Origin: UBA2988 sp965237965
GTDB lineage: Bacteria; Gemmatimonadota; Gemmatimonadetes; Longimicrobiales; Gaopeijiaceae
Reading direction: 5' to 3'
DNA: 64,000 nt
NCBI GenBank assembly: GCA_965237965.1
Contig: CBDEGT010000001.1
Span: 124,001-188,000, forward strand
Of this stretch, positions 43,278 through 51,958 are shown in pieces (the first letter of the stretch is position 1; each line of letters starts with the position of its first letter). The notes beneath the pieces were generated by a model. The model saw only the letters and a list, made by a program, of their open reading frames with translations. It did not search any database and had not been told where the DNA came from. Made by a program: the position numbers and the translations under genes.

Positions 43278-44558
43278 ATGCTCGACCTCCGCGCCGTCCG
43301 GGGTGACCCGGAGCGGGTGAAGTCGGAGCTCGCCCGTCGAGGTGAGGACTTCGGCGAGCTCATCGACGAGCTACTCGCACATGACGAGCGCCGTCGCACG
43401 GCCGTGACCGAAGCCGACGCACTCAAAGGGGTCCGCAACGAAGTCTCGCGCGAGATCGGGGAGCGGAAGAGGCGCGGCGACAACTCCTCCGAAGCCGTCG
43501 CCCGGATGCGGGAGGTGGGAGCTCGCATCGCAGATCTGGACGCAGTGGTGGCGGCTGCCGACGAGCGCATCCGCGAGGTGCTTCTCGTCGTTCCCAACCT
43601 GCCGCTCGCCGAGGTGCCCGACGGCGGAGAGGAGGCGCATCGGGTCGAGAAGACATGGGGCCAGCCCGGGAGCCCCTCCTTCACCCCGCGCCCGCACTGG
43701 GAGATCGGCGAAGCGCTCGGGATCCTGGATCTGCCTCGCGGCGCGCGCATCTCGGGCTCCGGATTCCCGGTGCTACGCGGAGCGGGCGCTCGGCTCCAGC
43801 GTGGCCTGATCGACTTCTTCCTGGATGTGCACACCACCGAGCATGGTTACGAAGAGATGCGCGTGCCCTACCTGGTCACGTCGGAAACGATGACCGGCAC
43901 AGGGCAGCTTCCCAAGTTCGCCGATGAGGCGTACCACGTGGAGCGTTACGACCTTTGGCTGATCCCGACCGCCGAGGTGCCGGTTACCAACCTGCACCGT
44001 GACGAGTTGCTGACGCCGGATCGGCTGCCGATGCGCTACGCGGCGTACTCGCCTTGCTTTCGGAGCGAGGCCGGAGCGGCGGGCAAGGACACACGCGGGC
44101 TCTTACGCGTCCACCAATTCGACAAGGTGGAACTGGTCCGCTACGAGCGTCCCGAGAAGAGCCTAGCGGCTCTCGAGGAGCTGACGCGGCATGCCGAGGT
44201 CCTGCTCGAGCGGCTCGGGCTCCCCTACCGCCGCGTGCTCCTGGCCGCCGGCGACTTCGGTTTCCATGCGGCGATGACGTTCGACCTGGAGGCGTGGGCG
44301 CCCGGGGTCGGAAAGTGGCTCGAAGTCTCGAGTTGCTCCACCTTCACCGGCTACCAGGCCCGCCGCGCGAATCTGCGGTTCCGGCCCGCGCACGGTGAGA
44401 AGCCGGAGTTCGTGCATACGCTGAACGGATCGGCGCTCGCGCTCCCACGCGTGGTGGCGGCCTTGCTGGAAACCTACCAGGAGGAGGACGGCTCCGTGGT
44501 GCTGCCCGAGGTGCTTCGCCGCTACGTCGGGTTCGAGCGTATCGGGCCGCCCGCCTGA
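43278..44558 (+). CDS. serS: Seryl-tRNA synthetase
   Basis: The 426-residue class II synthetase has the N-terminal coiled-coil arm that binds the long variable arm of tRNA-Ser (about 30-105). Motif 2 is CFRSEAGAAGKDTRGLLRVHQF (split) and motif 3 is GSALALPRVVAALLE. TAEVPV and WLEVSSCSTF are the serine/ATP site elements. Length is standard. It starts 15 bases after the lipoprotein gene and the histidine-kinase gene follows after 30 bases. Confidence 0.98.
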   Translation: MLDLRAVRGDPERVKSELARRGEDFGELIDELLAHDERRRTAVTEADALKGVRNEVSREIGERKRRGDNSSEAVARMREVGARIADLDAVVAAADERIREVLLVVPNLPLAEVPDGGEEAHRVEKTWGQPGSPSFTPRPHWEIGEALGILDLPRGARISGSGFPVLRGAGARLQRGLIDFFLDVHTTEHGYEEMRVPYLVTSETMTGTGQLPKFADEAYHVERYDLWLIPTAEVPVTNLHRDELLTPDRLPMRYAAYSPCFRSEAGAAGKDTRGLLRVHQFDKVELVRYERPEKSLAALEELTRHAEVLLERLGLPYRRVLLAAGDFGFHAAMTFDLEAWAPGVGKWLEVSSCSTFTGYQARRANLRFRPAHGEKPEFVHTLNGSALALPRVVAALLETYQEEDGSVVLPEVLRRYVGFERIGPPA

Positions 44559-44588
44559 CCGACGGGCCTACCCCGCGCTCGAGCTAGG

Positions 44589-45779
44589 ATGCTTCGTCTC
44601 ATCAAGTGGCCTGTGGCCCTTGCCACGGCGTTCGTGCTGCTGCTCGGGTGGTACGTCATCTACACCCAGCAGATCGTGCGCGCGCTGCAGGCGAACGCGG
44701 AAACGCTCACCGAGATCTACGGGGAAGTGCAGGAGGGCCTCACCAGCACGGTTCCCGGGGACGAGGTGCAGGCTCTCTCACGCCTGCAGGAGATCATCAT
44801 CGCCTCGGGGGTTCCGATGGTGTTGACCGGCCCCGGGGATACCGTCTACGCAGCCCGCAATCTCCCGTTCGACGTCGACCTCGACGCGCGCGAAGGTCAG
44901 GAACGGGTACGAGCGTATGTGCGCCGTCTGGACATCCGGCATCCGCCGATCGGTGACCCGGAGCTCTTCCATCTCCACTACGGCGACACGCCCGTGGTGC
45001 TGCGCCTTCGCTGGATTCCCTTGCTCCAGGTCGCTGGGCTGCTGCTCACGGTCGTGGTGGGCTTCACCATGATCCGCTATCAACGGCGCGTGGAGGGAGA
45101 GCGCGCCTGGACTGCGATGGCGCGCGAGCTGGCGCATCAACTGGGAACGCCGATCAGCTCGCTCCAGGGTTGGCTCGAGCTGCTGCGTCTCCCACGGGAG
45201 GAGCAGCCCGCGGAGCTGTTGGAAGGCGAGATCGCGGGTGGGATCGAGGAGGACCTGCTCCGTCTGGAGCGGATCAGCCACCGCTTCGAGCTGATCGGGC
45301 GTGACACCGAGCTCGAGACCACCTCGCTCAAGTCCGTGGTCGAGGATCTGGAGCGCTACCTTCAGAGCCGGCTCCCCAGGTTCGGGCCAGGCGTGCAGCT
45401 GAGCGTAGAGATCCCTCCCGACCTGCCTCCGGTCAAGGGGAACGAGGTACTGCTCACCTGGGCCCTCGAGAACGTCGTCAAGAACGCTCTCGATGCGCTC
45501 GCCGGCCGTGGCGGCCGGATCACGATCCGCGCACGCTTGTCGTTCGAGTCGGAATGGATCGAGTTGAGCATCGAAGACGACGGCCCCGGTGTCCAGCTCG
45601 AGGTGCGCGACCGGATCTTCGAACCCGGTGTCACCACCAAGAGCGGGGGATGGGGGGTCGGATTGGCGCTTTCGAGGCGCATCGTCGAGGGCGTGCATCG
45701 TGGCCGCATCGAGATGTTGGACACTCCGGGCGGAGGCGCGACCTTTCAGATGCGACTCCCTGCTGCCGAACTCGCCTGA
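44589..45779 (+). CDS. Membrane sensor histidine kinase
   Basis: The 396-residue kinase has two transmembrane helices (about 9-27 and 143-162) around a periplasmic domain. The H-box is ELAHQLGTPISSLQGW (His183), the N-box VVKNALDAL is near 300, G1 is DDGPGV and G2 is GGWGVGLAL. There is no HAMP. The ATP domain is complete. No regulator gene is adjacent; the single-domain response regulator at 42099 is the nearest candidate. The stop at 45777-45779 overlaps a possible CTG start of the helicase gene. Confidence 0.9.
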   Translation: MLRLIKWPVALATAFVLLLGWYVIYTQQIVRALQANAETLTEIYGEVQEGLTSTVPGDEVQALSRLQEIIIASGVPMVLTGPGDTVYAARNLPFDVDLDAREGQERVRAYVRRLDIRHPPIGDPELFHLHYGDTPVVLRLRWIPLLQVAGLLLTVVVGFTMIRYQRRVEGERAWTAMARELAHQLGTPISSLQGWLELLRLPREEQPAELLEGEIAGGIEEDLLRLERISHRFELIGRDTELETTSLKSVVEDLERYLQSRLPRFGPGVQLSVEIPPDLPPVKGNEVLLTWALENVVKNALDALAGRGGRITIRARLSFESEWIELSIEDDGPGVQLEVRDRIFEPGVTTKSGGWGVGLALSRRIVEGVHRGRIEMLDTPGGGATFQMRLPAAELA

Positions 45780-45796
45780 TTCCGCCCCAGGATCCC

Positions 45797-48088
45797 CTGA
45801 ACCACGCCTCCGACTACGGCTACCTAGCCTCGCTCAATCCCGAGCAGAGGGAGGCGGTCGAGCACTTCGAGGGACCTTTGCTGGTGCTGGCGGGTGCCGG
45901 CTCCGGCAAGACTCGCGTGCTGACCACTCGAATCGGCCATTTGGTCCGAGAGCACGGCGTTTCTCCCGGGCGGATCCTCGCGGTCACGTTCACCAACAAG
46001 GCCGCCGGCGAGATGCGGGAGCGCATTCGCCGTCTGCTCGGGACCGAGCCGGCCGGCCTCTGGATGGGGACCTTCCACGCCGTCGGTGCGCGCCTGCTGC
46101 GGCGCCATGCACACCTACTGGGCTGGACCAACACGTTCACGATATTCGACGCTGAACAGAGCCTTCGCCTCATCAAGAAGACGCAGGAAGCGCTGGAATT
46201 GGACCCCAAGAAGTGGAATCCCGCGGCCGTGCGCGCTCACATCAGCGCGGCGAAGAATCGCCTTCTGTCACCACAGCAGGTCGTCGACGAAGACGCCGAG
46301 AGCTTTGATTTGTTCGTGCGCAACGTGGCTCGCGTCTATCCGGCCTATCAAGCCTCGCTCAAGGAGCAGAACGCATTCGATTTCGACGACCTGTTGGTCA
46401 AGCCTGTGGAGTTGTTCCAGGCGTTCCCCGACGTGTTCGACCAATACCGGGCTCGCTTCACATTCGTGCTGGTGGACGAATACCAGGACACGAATCATGC
46501 CCAGTTCCACTTCCTCGAGCTGATCGCGAGAGAACACGGAAACCTGATGGTGGTCGGCGACGACGATCAGTCTATCTACCGGTTCAGGGGCGCCGACGTC
46601 CACAACATTCTCGACTTCGAGCGGGCGTTCCCCGGCGCACGCGTGGTGAGGCTGGAGCAGAATTACCGCTCTACGTCCGCGATCCTGGGCGCGGCCAACG
46701 CAGTGATCTGTGAGAACGTGCACAGGAAGGGGAAGACGCTTCGCACGGACCGGGGGGTGGGCGACCCGCTATGCTTGATCGAGACGTTCGATGAAACCGA
46801 TGAGGCCCGCTGGATCGTGGAGGAGGTGCGCGCCCGCTACGAGGGAGGGCCGGCCCTCCACAACTACCGCGACTTCGCCGTTCTGTATCGGACCAACGCA
46901 CAGGCCCGCGCTCTGGAGGACGCGTTTCGTCGCGCGAGCGTCCCGTATCAGATCGTGGGCGGCGTCCGCTTCTATGAGCGGCGCGAAATCCAGCACGTGA
47001 TGGCCTACCTTCGCCTAATCTCGAATCAACGGGACGGCGGCGCGTTCGATCGGGTCGTGAACTATCCGAGGCGCGGAGTCGGCGACGCAACGCTCGAGCG
47101 CCTGGCCGCGTTCTCGGCGGCGGAAGGGTTGCCGCTGCTCGAGGCCGCCGCTCGCGCCGACGAGGCCGGAGACATCCCGGCCGGAGGGGCGCGGGGGCTC
47201 CGGACCTTCGCCGGGCTCATCCAGCGCTTCTCGGCGCGGGCGGCGAGCGCAAGAATCGGCACCTTGATCCAGGAGTTGGTCGAGGAGCTCGAGCTGCTGT
47301 GGGCGTTGCGCGATGAGGGTCGGGAGGGAGAGGACAGAGCCGACAACGTCAAGGAATTGATCGCGGGCGCACTCGAGTTCGACGTCGAGGTCGCGAGGCA
47401 GGACAGCGAGGAAGGCGAGTTGGACGGGTTCAGGGAGTTGGATCTCTTTCTTCAACAGGTGGCCCTGGTGGCCGATATCGACCGACACGACCCGGACTTC
47501 GACGCGGTCACCCTCATGACCCTGCACAACGCGAAGGGTCTCGAGTTTCCGATGGTGTTCATCACCGGCCTCGAGGACGGGCTCTTCCCCCTCTCGCGCT
47601 CCTACGACGAGCCCGAGGAGATGGAAGAGGAGCGTCGGCTCTTCTATGTCGGTATCACCCGGGCCCAAGAGAGGCTGTACCTTACCCACGCCCGCCAGCG
47701 CCGACGCGCAGGCGAGTTCATGTACGGGCGGCTCTCTCCGTTCGTCGAAGCCATCCCTCCCTCGCTGCTCGAGCAGCGCAAGTCATCGCGGCTCATGAAC
47801 GAGGCGTTCACCACACCCCATCGCGGGTCCCGGAATCGCATGCTTGGGGGGAAGAACGAGCACGACGCGACCAGCTTCGTCCCGGACGAAGATTTCGAGC
47901 ACGGTTACGATCAGGACGCTCCCCGCCTAGTCGAGGGAGAGCGCGTGGTTCACGCGACCTTCGGTTCGGGACGGGTGGTTGAGGTGAGCGGCTTCGGTCC
48001 CGACGTGCGCGTTACAGTGGAGTTCGAGGACGTGGGACGGAAGAAGCTGGTCGCCCGCTACGCCGACCTCAGAAAGGACTACTTCTGA
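45797..48088 (+). CDS. pcrA: UvrD/PcrA-family superfamily 1 DNA helicase
   Basis: All SF1 motifs are visible: Q motif LNPEQREAV, Walker A AGAGSGKT, TFTNKAAGEM, VDEYQDTNHAQ, VGDDDQSIYRFRGA, QNYRST, LMTLHNAKGLEFPMVFI and VGITRAQERLYL. The C-terminus has a PcrA-type Tudor-like tail (GERVVHATFGSGRVVEV). It unwinds DNA in excision repair and plasmid replication and displaces RecA. The N-terminus has no ATG, GTG or TTG between the kinase stop and the Q motif. The CTG at 45797, with AGGA four bases before it, is proposed; CTG 45776 or ATG 45650 are alternatives. About 763 residues. Confidence 0.9.
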   Translation: MNHASDYGYLASLNPEQREAVEHFEGPLLVLAGAGSGKTRVLTTRIGHLVREHGVSPGRILAVTFTNKAAGEMRERIRRLLGTEPAGLWMGTFHAVGARLLRRHAHLLGWTNTFTIFDAEQSLRLIKKTQEALELDPKKWNPAAVRAHISAAKNRLLSPQQVVDEDAESFDLFVRNVARVYPAYQASLKEQNAFDFDDLLVKPVELFQAFPDVFDQYRARFTFVLVDEYQDTNHAQFHFLELIAREHGNLMVVGDDDQSIYRFRGADVHNILDFERAFPGARVVRLEQNYRSTSAILGAANAVICENVHRKGKTLRTDRGVGDPLCLIETFDETDEARWIVEEVRARYEGGPALHNYRDFAVLYRTNAQARALEDAFRRASVPYQIVGGVRFYERREIQHVMAYLRLISNQRDGGAFDRVVNYPRRGVGDATLERLAAFSAAEGLPLLEAAARADEAGDIPAGGARGLRTFAGLIQRFSARAASARIGTLIQELVEELELLWALRDEGREGEDRADNVKELIAGALEFDVEVARQDSEEGELDGFRELDLFLQQVALVADIDRHDPDFDAVTLMTLHNAKGLEFPMVFITGLEDGLFPLSRSYDEPEEMEEERRLFYVGITRAQERLYLTHARQRRRAGEFMYGRLSPFVEAIPPSLLEQRKSSRLMNEAFTTPHRGSRNRMLGGKNEHDATSFVPDEDFEHGYDQDAPRLVEGERVVHATFGSGRVVEVSGFGPDVRVTVEFEDVGRKKLVARYADLRKDYF

Positions 48089-49113
48089 CGAGTTCGGACC
48101 GCCGGCGCCGGGTCCGACCCAGAATGTGGTGCGGTCGGGCGGTCTCCGATGAACGGCAGGTCCAGCGCGGGCGCGTGCAACTCACCCTGTCCGAGAGCTC
48201 CGGGTGGAACCGCCGTGTCGACATTCTGGAGTTGCGGCCAGTAGGCCAGGCTCTGCTTCGGGAAAGGGAAGTAGTCGTCGGCCATTTCGTGTAGTACGTG
48301 CGGATTGCTCGCGGCCCCGTCCGCGAGGGCCATGCGACGTACTTTCTTGGCGAGTCGGAGGTTGAGATCTCCGACCGGATCGAGCCCGGCGGGGGACGAC
48401 GTGCTTCGGTTCACGAGGTAATCCACTACATAGTCGAACGAGAAGGCCCGGTATCGGTTTACTTCGGTGTCGGGCAGGTCCCAGCGTGAGCGTTGGAGCA
48501 CCCGTTCGAAAACCTGTTTCCAGCGGTCATCCCCCTGAAAGCGGATCATCCCACGGAAGATCCTCCGGTTGGTGCGGAAGCTGAACAGCGTACGTGAGAG
48601 CACTTGATCAAACAGCTCATCGGCTTCCGAATGGTCATGGTTCGTCACCAGGCGACGTGCCTTTCCCAGAAACTCCTCGCCCACGTGCACGTCCATACGG
48701 TGCTCCCAGTAGGCGTGCCCCATCGCCTGTGTGCTGCTGGTGAGGAGGAGTTGCCGTGGGACGAACAGGTTGTGGGCGATGGTATCCGCCGCGAGATGGG
48801 CGAGGTAGCCGTAGCCGACCGCCGAGAGAGGTTCGTTTTCGGCGCTGGCCAGGATCTCCTCGCCCACGTGCCAGTGATGGCAGTGCCGCCCCTCGGGCAC
48901 GTACTTCTTTGCGAAAGAGATGTCGGCGGCGACCGAGCCGTACAGGAAGTGGGTAGGCCACTGCTCGAGCAGAGTCCGTAGCGCCGGCGGCAGGAGCCAG
49001 AGTGCGGCCAGCACGGACTCGCCTAGCGCGACATGGGTGCCCGGACCCCAGGCGTACAGGGCGTCTGGAGCCAGGATCAGCCAGCCCAGCGCGATCAGGA
49101 CAGCTTGGAGCAT
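48079..49113 (-). CDS. Zinc-dependent phospholipase C-like secreted protein
   Basis: A short hydrophobic signal (QAVLIALGWLILAPDALYA) precedes WGPGTHVALGE, the start of the Zn-dependent PLC domain, where the N-terminal Trp of the mature protein is a zinc ligand. Further His/Asp ligands lie in GSVAADISF, HHWHVGEE, GYLAHLAADTIAH and, at HRMDVH, later in the chain. The 344-residue protein may act on phospholipids or be a non-enzymatic relative. ATG 49113 begins right at the signal. Its end overlaps the helicase end by 10 bases, tail to tail. Confidence 0.82.
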   Translation of the reverse strand: MLQAVLIALGWLILAPDALYAWGPGTHVALGESVLAALWLLPPALRTLLEQWPTHFLYGSVAADISFAKKYVPEGRHCHHWHVGEEILASAENEPLSAVGYGYLAHLAADTIAHNLFVPRQLLLTSSTQAMGHAYWEHRMDVHVGEEFLGKARRLVTNHDHSEADELFDQVLSRTLFSFRTNRRIFRGMIRFQGDDRWKQVFERVLQRSRWDLPDTEVNRYRAFSFDYVVDYLVNRSTSSPAGLDPVGDLNLRLAKKVRRMALADGAASNPHVLHEMADDYFPFPKQSLAYWPQLQNVDTAVPPGALGQGELHAPALDLPFIGDRPTAPHSGSDPAPAVRTRQK

Positions 49114-49129
49114 CTGGGCGCGGCTGTGG

Positions 49130-49840
49130 TCAGACTCCACCGGGGCGATGCCCGACCCCGCTGGCGTCACCGCTCCCGCTCGCCTGCGCCTCGCCCGGGG
49201 CTGCACCGGGTCGAGACTCGGATCCCGCGTGCCCGGTCGCAACGCTCCCTGTGTCCGCCATCTGGGGCTGGCGCTCCGGAGTCGGCGGCCCGACTTCGTC
49301 CTCGGGCATTCGGTCAAGAGGCTCGAGCGCCGAAGCCTCGTCCGATGGCTCGTCGTCGGCCTTGCCGTCGCGGAGGGAGCGCGCACCGGCGCGGACGCCA
49401 CGCACTGCCGCGGCGGATCCCAAGAGGATGTCTTCCGCCTCGGACTGCACCACCTCCATCAGAGCGTTGAACTCCTCTACCCGCTGCTCCATTCGGTCGG
49501 AGGCACCTTGAAGCCGCTCCGTGAGCGAGCGTATCGAGTCGCTCACCTTCTGGACGTCGGTGCGGAGCGCGCTCGTGATGAATTCGACGTTGGCGGCCAC
49601 GTCTCGCCCGCGGTCGAAGACGGGGTCGAGCCGCCGCTCGAGCCGGCCCGCGAGGTCCCGCACGGTTCCATGGATGCCGCGCAGCTGGACGAGGAGTCCG
49701 ACCAATGCGGCCAGAATCAGCACGAAGACGGTCGCGAGCGCCACGTCCGCGACCGCGGCCGCGGTGCCGAGGGCGTCGCGTGCCTGGACCATGATCAACG
49801 TGTCGACCGCCTGCTGCGCGCCCGGATGCCTGGAGAACAT
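49130..49840 (-). CDS. Membrane-anchored coiled-coil protein (DUF948-like)
   Basis: The 236-residue product has one transmembrane helix (VADVALATVFVLILAALVGLL, about 30-50). A long amphipathic coiled coil follows (about 52-130, e.g. QKVSDSIRSLTERLQGASDRMEQRVEEF), then a disordered acid- and Pro-rich tail. The layout resembles DUF948 proteins, which are membrane-bound and of unknown role. It lies 17 bases before the phospholipase-like gene on the same strand, so they may be cotranscribed. ATG 49840 is chosen because the open frame above it has no signal. Confidence 0.75.
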   Translation of the reverse strand: MFSRHPGAQQAVDTLIMVQARDALGTAAAVADVALATVFVLILAALVGLLVQLRGIHGTVRDLAGRLERRLDPVFDRGRDVAANVEFITSALRTDVQKVSDSIRSLTERLQGASDRMEQRVEEFNALMEVVQSEAEDILLGSAAAVRGVRAGARSLRDGKADDEPSDEASALEPLDRMPEDEVGPPTPERQPQMADTGSVATGHAGSESRPGAAPGEAQASGSGDASGVGHRPGGV

Positions 49841-49969
49841 AGGGTCAGTGTACACGAGTGTGGCGCCGGGGAGCCACCCGTGCGGGCGTCCGCACGGGCT
49901 CGGCACGCAACGTGCTAGTTAGTCCGCCGGCCCCTTCTTGCCCGCCCGGCCCACTCCCGGAGGATGATG

Positions 49970-51358
49970 ATGAGCGAGTTGCTGCATCCGGATACGGCCG
50001 GATATGTTCGAGCTTCCGGAGGCCGGCGGCCCGCCTCGCGCCCTGCCAGGCCCGGTTCCGCTCGCCCCTCCACCGATCAGATGCCGGCATTCATCGTCGA
50101 AGGTGGCCACGTCCTGACAGGCCGCGTCCGCCCGGCCGGCAACAAGAACGCGGCACTCCCCTGCATCACGGCCTGTCTGCTTTCATCCGAGCCGGTCAGC
50201 CTCGGAAACGTCCCCTGTATACGCGACGTCCTGGATCTGCTCGAGATCATGGAGTCGCTCGGCGCGGAGGTAGAATGGACGGGCTCGAACCGGGTACGGA
50301 TCGATGCAGCGGGAGTGAGCGTCGGTGACGTAGACCGCGCGTTGGCCTGCAAGATCCGGGCCTCGCTGCTCTTGGCGGGGCCGCTGCTCGCGCGCTTCGG
50401 TGAGGTGAACCTGCCCCCTCCGGGCGGGGACGTCATCGGGCGGCGCCGTATGGACACGCACTTCCTAGCGTTCGAGGCGCTGGGGGGTCGTGTGCGGCTG
50501 GACGGTGGCTTCCACATCAAGGCCGAGCGGCTGACGGGAACCGACGTGTTCCTGGACGAGCCCTCCGTAACCGGAACCGAGAACGCGATCATGGTCGCGG
50601 TCATGGCCGAGGGCGGTACCCTGCTGCGAAACTCGGCGTCCGAGCCTCACGTCCAGGATCTGTGTCACCTGCTGAATGCGATGGGTGGTCAGATCGAGGG
50701 CATCGGCACGAACACGCTCACGATCGAGGGCGTGCGCGAGCTGCACGGAACGGACTTCGACATCGGCGCCGACCACATCGAGGCCGGCTCGTTCATCGGT
50801 TTGGCTGCGGTGACCGGGAGTACGATCACGATCGAGGACGCGCCGCTCCAGCACCTGGACGCCACTCTGATCGGGTTCCAGCGGCTCGGTGTGGAGTGCC
50901 GGTCGGAGGGGCCGAACCTGGTGGTGCACGGGGAAGGCGAGCACTCGATCCGTCAAGATGCTTTCGGGGCGGTGTCGAAAATCGACGACGGTCCTTGGCC
51001 AGCGTTCCCTGCGGATCTCACGTCGATCACGGTTGTGACGGCGACCCAGTGTCAGGGAACGGTCCTGATCCACGAGAAGATGTTCGAGTCGCGCATGTTC
51101 TTTACCGACAAGCTGGTGGCGATGGGGGCCAGAATCATCCTGTGCGATCCTCACCGAGCGGTGGTCGTGGGGCCCGCCCCCCTGCACGGTGAAACCCTCG
51201 AGAGCCCCGACATCCGGGCGGGGATGGCCCTCCTGATTGCCGCGCTCGGGGCCAGGGGAACGAGCCGGATCCAGAACATCCGACAGATCGAGCGCGGGTA
51301 CGAGCAAATTGACGAGCGACTGCGCGCCCTCGGCGCACGGATCGAGCGGCAGGACTGA
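49970..51358 (+). CDS. murA: UDP-N-acetylglucosamine 1-carboxyvinyltransferase, Cys-to-Asp active site
   Basis: The core is a full MurA: PAGNKNAALPCITACLL, IRASLLLAGPLLARFG, ITIEDAPLQHLD and a C-terminal Gly-rich ending. It transfers enolpyruvate from PEP to UDP-GlcNAc, the first committed step of peptidoglycan synthesis. The catalytic loop reads PPPGGDVIGRRRMD: the usual Cys115 is Asp (D154 here, D117 counting from ATG 50081). The start is set at ATG 49970, where GGAGG stands six bases upstream. This adds about 37 residues not seen in most MurA. ATG 50081 would give the normal length but lacks a ribosome site. Confidence 0.96.
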   Translation: MSELLHPDTAGYVRASGGRRPASRPARPGSARPSTDQMPAFIVEGGHVLTGRVRPAGNKNAALPCITACLLSSEPVSLGNVPCIRDVLDLLEIMESLGAEVEWTGSNRVRIDAAGVSVGDVDRALACKIRASLLLAGPLLARFGEVNLPPPGGDVIGRRRMDTHFLAFEALGGRVRLDGGFHIKAERLTGTDVFLDEPSVTGTENAIMVAVMAEGGTLLRNSASEPHVQDLCHLLNAMGGQIEGIGTNTLTIEGVRELHGTDFDIGADHIEAGSFIGLAAVTGSTITIEDAPLQHLDATLIGFQRLGVECRSEGPNLVVHGEGEHSIRQDAFGAVSKIDDGPWPAFPADLTSITVVTATQCQGTVLIHEKMFESRMFFTDKLVAMGARIILCDPHRAVVVGPAPLHGETLESPDIRAGMALLIAALGARGTSRIQNIRQIERGYEQIDERLRALGARIERQD

Positions 51359-51373
51359 CTCCGGGAGGCGACG

Positions 51374-51772
51374 ATGGACAAGACAGAAGGGACGCGAGAG
51401 TCGGACGCGGAGTCCTCGCGGGACGAGAGCATGGAGCAGCCGGGGAAGGGAACGCGCGAAAAGGTTTCCGATGGAATCCGGCAGGGGTTGGGCGTGCTCT
51501 CCGCCTTCAAGGACGCTTTGGAAGAGACGATTCAGGAGGCCCGCGATCGGGGCGACCTGTCCCCAGAGCGCGCCAAGGAGGCGCTCCGCTCGGCGATGAC
51601 TCGGGCCCAGGAGGCGGCGGGCGAGGCCAGGGAACGGTTCGATTTCGTGCCGCGGGCCGACTTCGACGAGCTGCGCGAGCGCGTGGAGGAGTGTCGGGTA
51701 CGGTTGGAGAACCTCGAGCGGCGCGTGTCCCGGGGGCCGGGCACGGGGACGGTCGGGGAGGACGGCCCCTAG
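51374..51772 (+). CDS. Phasin-like coiled-coil protein
   Basis: This 132-residue helical, hydrophilic protein has a long coiled coil (RQGLGVLSAFKDALEETIQEAR, then REELRERVEECRVRLENLERR-like repeats) and a disordered N-terminus. The ending 'FVPRADFDELRERVEE' recalls phasins and PhaF-like proteins that coat polyhydroxyalkanoate granules or act as nucleoid-linked factors. No PHA synthase is in the window, so the role is open. It starts 15 bases after murA and is probably cotranscribed with it. Confidence 0.65.
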   Translation: MDKTEGTRESDAESSRDESMEQPGKGTREKVSDGIRQGLGVLSAFKDALEETIQEARDRGDLSPERAKEALRSAMTRAQEAAGEARERFDFVPRADFDELRERVEECRVRLENLERRVSRGPGTGTVGEDGP

Positions 51773-51789
51773 CCAAGGAGGATCGGCAA

Positions 51790-51828
51790 ATGCTACGAAT
51801 GTCGAATGTGACGCACGAACGGCCCTGA
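51790..51828 (+). CDS. 12-codon leader-peptide candidate
   Basis: ATG at 51790, with AGGAGG (51776-51781) eight bases before it, opens a 12-codon frame (MLRMSNVTHERP) closed by TGA at 51826-51828. A GTCGCC/GGCGAC hairpin (51829-51849) begins one base after the stop. The excellent ribosome site is the only coding evidence. It is not clear what ribosome stalling here would sense. Confidence 0.4.
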   Translation: MLRMSNVTHERP

Positions 51829-51852
51829 GTCGCCGCTCCATGGGGCGACGGC

Positions 51853-51881
51853 TTGAACGGGCTGCGCCCCCGATCTATACT
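51853..51881 (+). promoter_or_regulatory. Sigma-70-type promoter of the rimP-nusA-infB operon
   Basis: TTGAAC (51853-51858) and TATACT (51876-51881, five of six) are separated by exactly 17 bases. Transcription would begin near 51888, only a few bases before the terminator stem at 51894. The close fit to consensus and the position before rimP make this a strong candidate. Confidence 0.75.
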
Positions 51882-51893
51882 TAGGCCTGTTCG

Positions 51894-51925
51894 GGCCGCT
51901 CCCCGTCCGGGGGCGGCCGTTTTTT
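51894..51925 (+). terminator. Intrinsic terminator in the rimP-nusA leader (first of two)
   Basis: GGCCGC (51894-51899) pairs with GCGGCC (51913-51918) and CCCC (51901-51904) pairs with GGGG (51909-51912) around a four-base loop. A run of six T follows (51920-51925). This is a textbook rho-independent terminator lying at the very 5' end of the predicted nusA-operon transcript. Confidence 0.9.
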
Positions 51926-51928
51926 GGG

Positions 51929-51958
51929 AGTGGGGGAGCGGTTCGCCCCCGCTTTTTT
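51929..51958 (+). terminator. Intrinsic terminator in the rimP-nusA leader (second of two)
   Basis: GGGGG (51932-51936) pairs with CCCCC (51946-51950); a T-G wobble and G-C and A-T pairs extend the stem outward (51929-51953). TTTTT follows (51954-51958). It directly follows the first terminator with no gene between, and is 48 bases before the rimP start. Confidence 0.85.
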
